A DNA stretch of 39,744 bases, taken from NCBI GenBank assembly GCA_011389855.1, contig JAABTM010000011.1, forward strand, positions 1 to 39,744. Reading direction: 5' to 3'. The position numbers and the translations under genes are program-made. The DNA is from Desulfobacteraceae bacterium. GTDB taxonomy: Bacteria; Desulfobacterota; Desulfobacteria; Desulfobacterales; JAABSP01. How positions within the stretch are numbered: the first letter of the stretch is position 1; each line of letters begins with the position of its first letter. The notes under the pieces are model-generated. The model saw nothing but the letters and a program-made list of their open reading frames with translations. It was not told the DNA's origin and did no database searches. Below, in pieces: positions 33,201 through 39,744 of the stretch.

Positions 33201-36200
33201 GAATGGTCGCCGATCTCTTTCCGGTCGATGGTCACGCGGCCCTTTTTGTCGGGCTTCAGGTTCACCAGGACCGCCGATGAATGGGCCAGGAAATCGAGGT
33301 TGCTGAAATCCGACGCGGCCTCCTCCCCCCTGAACCGGGTACCGGGTTCCCGCACCATCGCATCGGCGCCGGGCCGGGCGCTCTCGTAGGCCGTGCCGGC
33401 CCCGGCCTGATCGGTGGCGGTTTCGGTCTTCCGGACCTCCCAGGGGTTGAGCAGCAGCTCGGGCCGCCGGAGCATGTTGCCGGGGAACTTTTGGGCGTAT
33501 TTCCGGTCCAGGATGTACCGGTATTCGTCGCCGATGTCCCGCCCGGCCACGTACTGGGATTCGGGACGGGACGGCCGGAAGACATAGGGGGTCGGCAGGC
33601 CGACCCCGTGGAGCCCGGCGAAAGGATCGAAAGCAGGCGTCATTCGGGTGGCGAAAACATGAAGGCGCGCGGACGGCGTCGCATTTCCGAGGGAAACCTC
33701 GATCGTTTTATCCGACGCCTTTACGCCGGAGATGGAAAGCGGCCCGCCGGGGCTCGCCTCCAGGACCCGGGAATCGGAGATCACCACGCCGGCCTTTTCC
33801 TCGCCCGCGGTCATCCGGATGTCGATGCGGCGGCCTTCGTCCCGGAAAAAGAGGGCGTAATCCCCCGGTTGCAGCCCCTCCATCTGTAAAAACCCGTTTC
33901 CGACCGACAGGGCGTCGGTGCGGTCGGCCGCGAACGTGGTCATGCGGATCTCCAAAAGCGTCAATCCTTTGATTTCGTCTTCCGCATAGGGCAACTGGAG
34001 GGTCTCGCCGGCCCGTCCGTGCAAGACCTGCGGCATCTGGCTTCGGTCCGCCGGGATGGGCCAGGTCCGGGAAACCTCCCCCGGCCCCCGGGCCGTCACC
34101 CGGTCGATGCCGTCGAGGGGTCCCAGCCGGATCAGTCCCTTGTCGTCCGTCTGGAGCACCGCATGGGCGGGCTCACGGAAATACCGGTGTTTGAAGTCGA
34201 ATTGAACCGGCCGGCCCGCCGCGGGCTCGCCGTTTTTGCCCAGCACATGGACGACGTGGTCGTCCCCGTCCCGCCCGAGGAACAGATCGTGGACGTGGAG
34301 GGTGGCGTCGATGCCGTTGATCTTGCAGCCATATTCGGCGGACAGCGGCTGCTTTTCATTTTGGCTGATGTTCCGGATCTCCGCCTTAAGGGTAAACCGA
34401 AGGGCGGCCAGATTCTCCGGAACCTGGAATTCATGGACCGATTCCCGGTCTTCGTGGAGGGCGAAATCCGACGCGTCCTGGGTCGTGGAGACGCCGTCGC
34501 CGTCGATCGACTCGACCGACAGCCGGACCCCTTCCAGCAGGGACAGGGCCGCGGGATAACCGTTGACCGTCAGCTCGGGCCGCACCAGCACCTTGGCCCT
34601 CATGCCTTTGAGCAGCGATTCCCGGTCCACGTAAAATCCCGCCGACAGGCGATATCGTTCCGCCTGGTGCTGGAACCGGGCCAGGGAGCAGAGATTTCCC
34701 TCCCTCAGCACCACTTTTTGATCCCTTGGGTTCGTGGAAAAGGGGACGATGATCGCGCCGTCGGGTTCGGGCGCGTACTCCCGGCCGGAGAGCCACAGGG
34801 TCGCGTCGGGCCGGTGGCGGTTCAATTCGTCGTAGATGCGGAATTCGTGGCCGGCCGGGCCGATGGTCTCGGTGAAAAAGAGCTTCCCCTTGCGGATCAC
34901 GGCCCGGGAGCTGCGGCCGTTGCCGATGAACTCCACCACGTAGACGCCCGGCGCTTCGATCTCCGGAAATTCAAAATGCCTGCGGACCCGCCGGAGGGGC
35001 GGCGCGTCGTAGGTTTCCGTCCGCTCCCAGGTGGCGGAGAGGCCGTCCAGGTTGATGGCGGTGTCGATGTCTTCCTTTTTGTCCGTGAAATAATTGAAGG
35101 CGTTCAGCTCGAAGATCTTGACGATGAGGGTTTCGACGTTTTTCACGAAGAGATCCAGGGAGACCGGTGTCTCGCGGGTGAAAAACCGCGGGTTGGTATG
35201 GGCGAAGGCCAGATCCACCCGCTCCTTGAGGCGGCGGTACTGGTTGGGGTCCATGAGGGAGTACCACTGTTCCATGTCGCCGACGCCGTTGACGATTTTG
35301 GTTTCGACGAAGATGTTTTGGAGATAATCGTTCCGGATGTATTTGGCGAAGGCTTTGAAATCCCTGGCGTCGATGAAATAATGGGCGAGGTAGTCCCGGA
35401 CCAGCGCGTCGTCGGACCCGATGGGCGCCATGCGGGTGGCGGAGGAAAAATCGGCGTTCAGGTCCGCCTCCCGGTTGCGGAACTCCCGGCGGCGGATGTA
35501 ATCGGGGTCGATGTACTGGACCCGCCGGGGAAGCTGGATGTAGGTCATGAACAGATCCCGGGCCGCGTCGTACCGGCCCCGGCGCTGTTCATCCTCGAGG
35601 ATGCCGTACAGCACATGGGCCTTGAGGGAATTGTGCGCCGGCGCCAAATCCTTGACAAAGGCCCATATCCGGTCCAGGTGGGCCCGCCGCTCTTCGAAGT
35701 TCGACGTGAGATCGACGTCGCCGGAGGGGGCGAGCTTGGTGAGATAGACCTGGATGAACCGGGAGTTGTCCCGCAGGTCGGGCATCAGACGCAGGCATTC
35801 ATCGAGCTGGTCCTTGAGCAGATCGCCGTGAATGGAATGGGCGCCGAATCCGCCGCTGTGCTTGTGCTTCAGGTCCGCCGTCACCAGCTCGGGCAGGTTC
35901 GGGATGTCGGGCCGCCGCAGCCGGTTGAGCAAATCCCGGCGGCGCTCCGGGTCGAGTTGCCCGATGGGCAGCGCGTAAAGCCCGGCGTCCTCGACGCCCT
36001 GGAGGTTTCGGTATCGCGCGAAGGCGGTCTGGATGAACCGGGGTCGGGAGATAAGATTTTGGTCGAGGGACGTGGGGTAATCGGTCCGGCGGTCGGTGGT
36101 CTCGCGCTGGTGGTCGAACCGGAGGTCGAGGGCTTTCCGGATGTGTTCGAGGGATTTTTTGGGGTTTTTCTGGTATTCCAGAAGGGCCTGCCGGTTCAGG

Positions 36201-36469
36201 ATTTCGTTGACCTGGGCCGTGTAGCCCTCCCGCTTGATCCAGTTTTTCAGCAGGTCGTTGACCTTGGCGTAGTCGCCGGCGTGCTGGGCGTGGAGGCAAC
36301 TGTAGAAATAATACTCGGTGGTTCCCGGAACCAATCCCTTCAACGCCTCGGCCCGGTCCCCGGCCAGGGCGAAGTCTTCCACGAAGCCGATCTTCTGGGC
36401 GTTAACCTGGGGGGCGGCGATGAGGAACCAGCAGCAGATGATGATGATGAGGATGGCGATGAGTTTCAT
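30218..36469 (-). CDS. Very large exported protein with macroglobulin-like regions
   Basis: 2083 residues with a clear N-terminal signal sequence (MKLIAILIIIICCWFLIAAP, predicted cleavage near VNAQ). Residues about 30-420 are helical and TPR-like. From about 430 to 1150 there are beta-rich macroglobulin/MG-like stretches (VVHVLGKNGEPAAGRPVQFD, LVNLKPDKKGRVTIDRKEIG). A second helical part and a C-terminal MG/carboxypeptidase-regulatory-like unit follow (KPLPMTYVKVYARMKGG, KDGYTDLRGRFDFVSL). The order is reminiscent of alpha-2-macroglobulin-type envelope proteins, but no thioester CxEQ motif is visible, so it is not an active A2M. Start supported by AGGAGA before ATG 36469. Expected in the periplasm or outside the cell; the partner is unknown. 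It lies downstream of the NACHT-FGE gene, behind a large inverted repeat. Confidence 0.8.
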   Translation of the reverse strand: MKLIAILIIIICCWFLIAAPQVNAQKIGFVEDFALAGDRAEALKGLVPGTTEYYFYSCLHAQHAGDYAKVNDLLKNWIKREGYTAQVNEILNRQALLEYQKNPKKSLEHIRKALDLRFDHQRETTDRRTDYPTSLDQNLISRPRFIQTAFARYRNLQGVEDAGLYALPIGQLDPERRRDLLNRLRRPDIPNLPELVTADLKHKHSGGFGAHSIHGDLLKDQLDECLRLMPDLRDNSRFIQVYLTKLAPSGDVDLTSNFEERRAHLDRIWAFVKDLAPAHNSLKAHVLYGILEDEQRRGRYDAARDLFMTYIQLPRRVQYIDPDYIRRREFRNREADLNADFSSATRMAPIGSDDALVRDYLAHYFIDARDFKAFAKYIRNDYLQNIFVETKIVNGVGDMEQWYSLMDPNQYRRLKERVDLAFAHTNPRFFTRETPVSLDLFVKNVETLIVKIFELNAFNYFTDKKEDIDTAINLDGLSATWERTETYDAPPLRRVRRHFEFPEIEAPGVYVVEFIGNGRSSRAVIRKGKLFFTETIGPAGHEFRIYDELNRHRPDATLWLSGREYAPEPDGAIIVPFSTNPRDQKVVLREGNLCSLARFQHQAERYRLSAGFYVDRESLLKGMRAKVLVRPELTVNGYPAALSLLEGVRLSVESIDGDGVSTTQDASDFALHEDRESVHEFQVPENLAALRFTLKAEIRNISQNEKQPLSAEYGCKINGIDATLHVHDLFLGRDGDDHVVHVLGKNGEPAAGRPVQFDFKHRYFREPAHAVLQTDDKGLIRLGPLDGIDRVTARGPGEVSRTWPIPADRSQMPQVLHGRAGETLQLPYAEDEIKGLTLLEIRMTTFAADRTDALSVGNGFLQMEGLQPGDYALFFRDEGRRIDIRMTAGEEKAGVVISDSRVLEASPGGPLSISGVKASDKTIEVSLGNATPSARLHVFATRMTPAFDPFAGLHGVGLPTPYVFRPSRPESQYVAGRDIGDEYRYILDRKYAQKFPGNMLRRPELLLNPWEVRKTETATDQAGAGTAYESARPGADAMVREPGTRFRGEEAASDFSNLDFLAHSSAVLVNLKPDKKGRVTIDRKEIGDHSLILLVAVDPLSTVYREVALPATDIARRDLRLRDKLDPTIHFTEQKEISIVPADETLRISDIATAEFEVFDTLGKVYRLMATLSGDATLEKFSFILRWPDMDDAEKADKYAEFACHELNFFLYHKDRPFFDRVIWPYLENKKDKTFMDHWLLGADLTPYLDPWAFSRLNIVEKILLARGGPGDHGRIGRFVKERFEMIPPDVERFNRAFDTALRGSALEEDAFGIDDLKAVLRDKDGEAPMKELAFDMAMETEAMAPAPAIRSDAMGAAKTMAARSAAPPPAPESGRAFKKRARREARQKARPFFRKLDKTREWAENNYYHLPIAEQDADLITVNGFWKDYALSDAAAPFFSEAFSEAVSNFAEMMLALSVLDLPFESKTHKTDADDRSFSLTAGSPLIAFHQEIRPAPAAETPLPMMVTQRYFRPDDRYRYEGNERFDKFVSDEFLLQTPYGCQVVLSNPTSSRRKLRLLLRIPLGAMPLKEGFYTEGEHVALEPYATQTYEYHFYFPAAGTFGHYPVQVARNEAFVAGAEPSNLNVVARLTKIDTESWAYVSQNGDPEAVLAFMKSHNLNRIDLSKIAFRMKDREFFDAALDLLRSRHVYDHTLWSYGLHHGAEPAIREYLEHSEYADRVGYAIDTALLTVDPVERKTYQHLEYRPLVNARAHTLGDERKILNDRFNEQYHDFMSVLSYRPHLDDADLTAVVYYLLLQDRVAEAIAFFQRIEPKRLATRLQYDYLQTYIDFYTGDLDRTRKAAAAYADYPVPRWRNFFRQAADQLAEMEGGAATVADDKDRDQVQSRLAATAPSLDFSVESRRITIRYRNIEECRIRYYPMDIELLFSRNPFVTDDADHFGYIRPSETETVDLPAGGSVHTVDLPEQYRSSNLMIEATAGGIRKSQTYYANSLDVRIIGDYGHLQVAHDLTRKPLPMTYVKVYARMKGGDVRFYKDGYTDLRGRFDFVSLSTDELDNVEKFAILVLNEEHGAVIREAVPPKR

Positions 36470-36505
36470 GGGTGGGTCTCCTGTTTTTGTCGGGTTGTAT
36501 AGACT

Positions 36506-36598
36506 GTCTGAACCGGGATGGCCGGGATTAAGGGATTGATGGGATTGTGAGCGGGTTCATCCTGGTCATCCTTTAATCCCGGCCATCCCGGTTCAGAC
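36506..36598. repeat. 26-bp perfect inverted repeat between the NACHT-FGE gene and the exported-protein gene
   Basis: Positions 36506-36531 (beginning GTCTGAACCGGG) are exactly complementary to 36573-36598. A G:U pair and four more pairs extend the stem to about 31 bp, around a loop of about 31 bases. A T7 run (36601-36607) follows on the plus strand. It starts 36 bp after the stop codon of the NACHT-FGE gene. It is probably a dispersed repeat acting as terminator or attenuator. A role as the hairpin that aids retrohoming next to a DGR variable region is possible but unproven. Confidence 0.9.
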
Positions 36599-36633
36599 CA
36601 TTTTTTTATCCAGAGTGCCAGAGTCCAGAGTAA

Positions 36634-39600
36634 TCAGAGGCCAGAGGTATTGGGAGCGCACACACACCGAAAACCGATGAACGAGTACCGGTCGTCCGGG
36701 TTGAACCTGAGCCGGTAGGCGCACCGCGCGTCGTCCGCAGTGTCGCTGAACGCGCCGCCCCGCAACACACGGACGATATTGTCATCGGCATCTTCGCTTT
36801 CGCGACCCCAATCATTTGGATCATAAGGATATTTGAATTCAAGCTTTCCGCGTTTCCCCCAAAGACTGCGCGTCCATTCCCACACATTTCCGGCCATGTC
36901 AAAGCACTCGAACGGCGTTTTTCCTTTTGGAAAGCAGCCAACGGGGCTCGGATCGCCGATGCCGGTTTCATCGTAATTCGCCCGATCCGGCCCCGGTTCT
37001 CCATTCCAGGGGTAGATTCTCCCATCTTCCCCCCGCGCCGCTTTCTCCCATTCCGCCTCGGACGGCAGGCAAATCCGCCGGTTCTTCTCCCGGAGCAAGG
37101 TCGCTAACGGTTCCGGCGTCCCTTCCCATTCTCGCAGTCTGTCGGTCAGCCAACGGCAATAAGCCATAGCATCATGCCACGTCACCCGAACCACCGGGCG
37201 ATTGTCGATGCCTCGCAGACTACTCGGATTTTTGGGCCGATAACCGCTGTCTTCCGTAAACGTCCTGAACTGCGCTACTGTGACGGGATACCTCGCCATG
37301 TAAACTGTCGGCAAATCGACCTGATGTTGGGGCATCTCATCCTCCCTGGCATCCGGATCTTTTGCCTTGTCGCTGCCCATGATGAACGGACCAACAGGGA
37401 CTTCCACAAACCCCAACAGCGGCTCATCCGGCAAAAACCATGCATCCGCCCGAAACCGGGGATCTCCCAGCTTTCCCAGCACATTACCGGCTTCAACCCG
37501 CTCCACGGGACTGAGCCGCCCCAACCGAAGCAGCTCCGCCAACCGATCCGGAACCCGACCCATGAATTCCCTTCCCGATTCCCGGTCCCGGACCCGGTTC
37601 AACCCCATCTCCAGCAGCACTTCCCCGGCCAGCCAAGCCTTCCGCCACGCCGGTTCGGCATCTGCCGCCTCTTTCGGGCATAACTCCCCAACCAGCCCCA
37701 GCGGCTTGTCGACGTCGCCCACCAGGTAGACCAATCGGCCCACCGCCAGCAGGACCACTTCCCGCCAGAACGCGCCCTCATCGGCCAGATTGCACCCTTC
37801 TTTCACAAATGTCCCCAAAGTGGACAGGTGGGCGCCGGCCAGGTATTCCTGAAACGTCCGGTGCGGGAAGCTGTAAACGCCCGGCTCCCGCTCCAACAGC
37901 AGCCCGGCGCGCATTTTGATCGCATCGATGACCTGGCGGGCCCAGTCGAGGCTCTTTTTCGGGTGAAGATCCGCCAGCCCTTCGACGAGCCGCCATTCCC
38001 GGATGTCGGCCAACCCTTCGCCGTCCGAATCGCCGGTTTCGCCGTGGACGTCGAAGGCCAGTTTCCACAGCATGGCCTTCAAATCCGTCTCTGCCCGGCC
38101 GGCGTCAAAAAGCAATTCCCGCAGACGAGGGATGGTTTCCTCGCCCGCCGACTTGATTTCGTCCCACCGCCAGAGCAGGATGTCCACCGTCTCTTCGTAC
38201 AGCATGGCCCGGGCCTGGGGCAGGCGGCCCCGATGGGCATGGACCAGGGCCATGACCGTGAGCAGCAGCGGATTGGGCGCCAGTCGCCACAAGTCCGGCC
38301 TTCGGACCGCGGACCGCAGGCGATCAGCCAGCAGGCGGGCTTCGGCTTCCGTCTTCACCTCCCCGATGCGGAACAATTCCGCGTACCATGCCGAAATGAA
38401 CCCCTCGATTTTCTTTTCATCAAAGGGGGCCAGTTCAAATGACGGGAAATTTTCAAGTTGCCACTCCGGATTTTGGTAGGAAAGGACCCGGCAAGTGACC
38501 AGGAATCGGCTTTTCGAGTAGCGACCGGCAAAGGTCTCGACGGCGCACTTGACCAGGGCCTTGGCGCGGTCTCCCGGAATTTCGTCCAGACCGTCCAGGA
38601 GGACGATGGCCTTTCCGCCTTCCAGGGCATCGTGAAGCGGATCGGCCGCGGGGCCGAGGCGCTGGGCCTCCAGCCTGTGCGCGATAAAGTCCCACAAAAG
38701 GGAGGGTTCGGCCTTGCAATCGGTATCCGGCAGCCATCGCGCGAAATCCCGGAGGATCACGATGATCGGTACCAGTTCGGCCTCTGATCGGGGCCAGCCT
38801 TCCAATGAGTCGAGCCAGCCCGCATTCGGCTGAACCACATGGGCAGCAAGGCATAACGTCAAATGGTTAATGAAAGTCGATTTCCCCGAACCGGGATCGC
38901 CGAGGAGCACAACTCTTTTGTTATTTGCCACCGCTTTTATCGCACTGAGACCCCGCTCAATCCTAACTGAAGTCTCCAGTCTTGCCATGCCCGGGTCGTA
39001 CTTTGAATCATCTTCTTTATGTTCTTCGACAGTTTCTTTGCTTGTTGTATTCAGTTCTACATAAACCTTCGCCAAATCCATCCGCTGCTTGCCGCTCCCC
39101 GGATCGCTCGCCCCCAGATCGATCCCCCTCAGCGGCAAATGACGAATCCCATTCGCCAGCACCTCCCGGTAAACCCGGAGCGCCTTTTCGGGATCATCCC
39201 AATCCCGGCCCGTCACCATGACGCCGCTCACCACATTGTTCGCATGGATAATGTGGGCATGAATGCCGCCCTTTTCGGCGTAATCGGCCCGCCCCGCCCC
39301 GGCATCGCCGGCCCCCCGGACCGCCGCCATCTGACGCCGGAGGTCGTTCTCCCGCCGTTGCAGCGCCGCCAGCGTGATCTCGATCACATCATCCGGCAAT
39401 GTCCCCCGGAACTTTTCCTGCTGCTGAATGGCCGCCAGAATCCGGTTCAATTCTTCCGCCAACTCGGATGCATCTTCCTCCGGCGAAAATTCAATCAAAC
39501 TCCGATCCCGCCTCAAAAACAGATCCGAGGCCCGGTTCGCGAAAAGCGACGCGGTTTTGGCGTCCAGCCAAAACAACATCGGCGTTTCCAGCCCGATCAA

Positions 39601-39744
39601 CAGCTCCCTGGCGTAATTGATCTCCTGAAGCACCTCGCCGTCCGACAAACGGACCAGTTCGCCGAAATTGAGAATCAACAACCCGTCCGGTTTCTGTTCG
39701 GCCTTATCCCGGATGCGCTGGAAGAAATTATCCCGGTTGTCGGA
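36634..39744 (-). CDS. NACHT-FGE protein, likely DGR-diversified (5' end outside window)
   Basis: At least 1036 residues; the frame is open to the window edge, so the start is not known. Counting from the first in-window ATG at 39681, residues 1-160 are an N-terminal helical part and the NACHT domain has Walker A GDPGSGKSTF (261-270) and Walker B VLLDGLDEIP (360-369). A helical region follows. From about 760 the C-terminus is a formylglycine-generating-enzyme (FGE)/C-type-lectin fold, with PVTVAQFRTFTED, LPSEAEWEKAARG, FDMAGNVWEWTRS and RVLRGGAF. The final about 35 residues before GFRCV are the usual place of a DGR variable region. NACHT plus FGE is a known architecture for such targets, and the FGE end is thought to sense ligands. 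No reverse transcriptase lies in the window. Confidence 0.88.
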   Translation of the reverse strand, partial: SDNRDNFFQRIRDKAEQKPDGLLILNFGELVRLSDGEVLQEINYARELLIGLETPMLFWLDAKTASLFANRASDLFLRRDRSLIEFSPEEDASELAEELNRILAAIQQQEKFRGTLPDDVIEITLAALQRRENDLRRQMAAVRGAGDAGAGRADYAEKGGIHAHIIHANNVVSGVMVTGRDWDDPEKALRVYREVLANGIRHLPLRGIDLGASDPGSGKQRMDLAKVYVELNTTSKETVEEHKEDDSKYDPGMARLETSVRIERGLSAIKAVANNKRVVLLGDPGSGKSTFINHLTLCLAAHVVQPNAGWLDSLEGWPRSEAELVPIIVILRDFARWLPDTDCKAEPSLLWDFIAHRLEAQRLGPAADPLHDALEGGKAIVLLDGLDEIPGDRAKALVKCAVETFAGRYSKSRFLVTCRVLSYQNPEWQLENFPSFELAPFDEKKIEGFISAWYAELFRIGEVKTEAEARLLADRLRSAVRRPDLWRLAPNPLLLTVMALVHAHRGRLPQARAMLYEETVDILLWRWDEIKSAGEETIPRLRELLFDAGRAETDLKAMLWKLAFDVHGETGDSDGEGLADIREWRLVEGLADLHPKKSLDWARQVIDAIKMRAGLLLEREPGVYSFPHRTFQEYLAGAHLSTLGTFVKEGCNLADEGAFWREVVLLAVGRLVYLVGDVDKPLGLVGELCPKEAADAEPAWRKAWLAGEVLLEMGLNRVRDRESGREFMGRVPDRLAELLRLGRLSPVERVEAGNVLGKLGDPRFRADAWFLPDEPLLGFVEVPVGPFIMGSDKAKDPDAREDEMPQHQVDLPTVYMARYPVTVAQFRTFTEDSGYRPKNPSSLRGIDNRPVVRVTWHDAMAYCRWLTDRLREWEGTPEPLATLLREKNRRICLPSEAEWEKAARGEDGRIYPWNGEPGPDRANYDETGIGDPSPVGCFPKGKTPFECFDMAGNVWEWTRSLWGKRGKLEFKYPYDPNDWGRESEDADDNIVRVLRGGAFSDTADDARCAYRLRFNPDDRYSFIGFRCVCAPNTSGL
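36676..36762 (-). other. Candidate DGR variable region in the FGE domain
   Basis: Codons for RGGAFSDTADDARCAYRL to YSFI are mostly of the form NNC (TTC, AGC, GAC, GAC, GAC, TGC, TAC, CTC, TTC, AAC, GAC, GAC, TAC, TTC) at the positions that vary in DGR target proteins. That is the trace expected when template AAC codons have been mutated at adenines. The conserved framing residues (RGG before, GFR after) are in place. The matching template repeat was not found in the window. Confidence 0.65.

Noticed and set aside
34019-36502. Long open frame on the plus strand opposite the large exported protein (and a second at 30587-33280)
   Set aside because: Both are antisense to a gene with a signal peptide, good ribosome binding site and protein-like composition. 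Their products are low-complexity in Val, Gly, Glu, Arg and Pro, as expected of a GC-rich shadow frame.
36506-36598. DGR template repeat
   Set aside because: It shares no sequence with the variable region; it is an inverted repeat only.

Overview
The window reads as chromosome of a GC-rich, Gram-negative bacterium, most likely a Desulfobacterota (delta-proteobacterial) lineage. The Gram-negative call rests on the Kdo/LPS genes kdsB and waaA, a lipoprotein with a lipobox and a very large exported protein. The Desulfobacterota call is an inference from gene style (a PtsP-type enzyme I, a mannose-family EIIA, an NtrC-type two-component pair, a DUF2284 relic, a NACHT-FGE protein). No rRNA, tRNA or CRISPR array was seen.

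Left part (1-20.9 kb), GC-rich and mostly housekeeping. It opens with the 3' end of a PtsP-like enzyme I. A hybrid histidine kinase and an NtrC-family sigma-54 activator follow; the kinase has a good -24/-12 promoter and a 15-bp inverted repeat in its leader. Next come an M23 peptidase and a divergent unit in which a mannose-type EIIA and a small zinc-ribbon protein face an XRE/S24 repressor across a shared palindromic control region. Two decayed genes (DUF2284 and a flavoprotein) lie between that unit and a large beta-propeller lipoprotein with a small exported protein. The Kdo pair waaA-kdsB and argF follow. The segment ends in an operon on the minus strand, cphB-cphA-ATP-grasp, for the nitrogen and carbon store cyanophycin. 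It converges with argF, whose pathway makes the arginine that cyanophycin contains.

Middle part (about 21.0-30.2 kb), visibly AT-rich and apparently acquired. Three consecutive, tightly packed P-loop NTPase genes (an ATPase with a C-terminal winged helix, a STAND-like ATPase, and a STAND-like ATPase with TPRs) run into a radical SAM/SPASM enzyme. Stop-start overlaps or short gaps link all four. Around them lie a small conserved protein, a frameshifted relative of it on the far side (the two form diverged direct repeats flanking the cluster), other broken genes, an orphan ribbon-helix-helix protein, and an antitoxin followed by a deleted RelE-like toxin. This looks like a defence or conflict island. 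The NTPase plus radical SAM operon is the best candidate here for an undescribed system.

Right part (30.2-39.7 kb), GC-rich again. A 2083-residue exported protein with macroglobulin-like regions lies downstream of a NACHT-FGE protein that runs off the window. The last codons of the FGE domain are dominated by NNC codons of the kind left by a diversity-generating retroelement (DGR). A 26-bp perfect inverted repeat follows that gene. No reverse transcriptase or template repeat was seen here.
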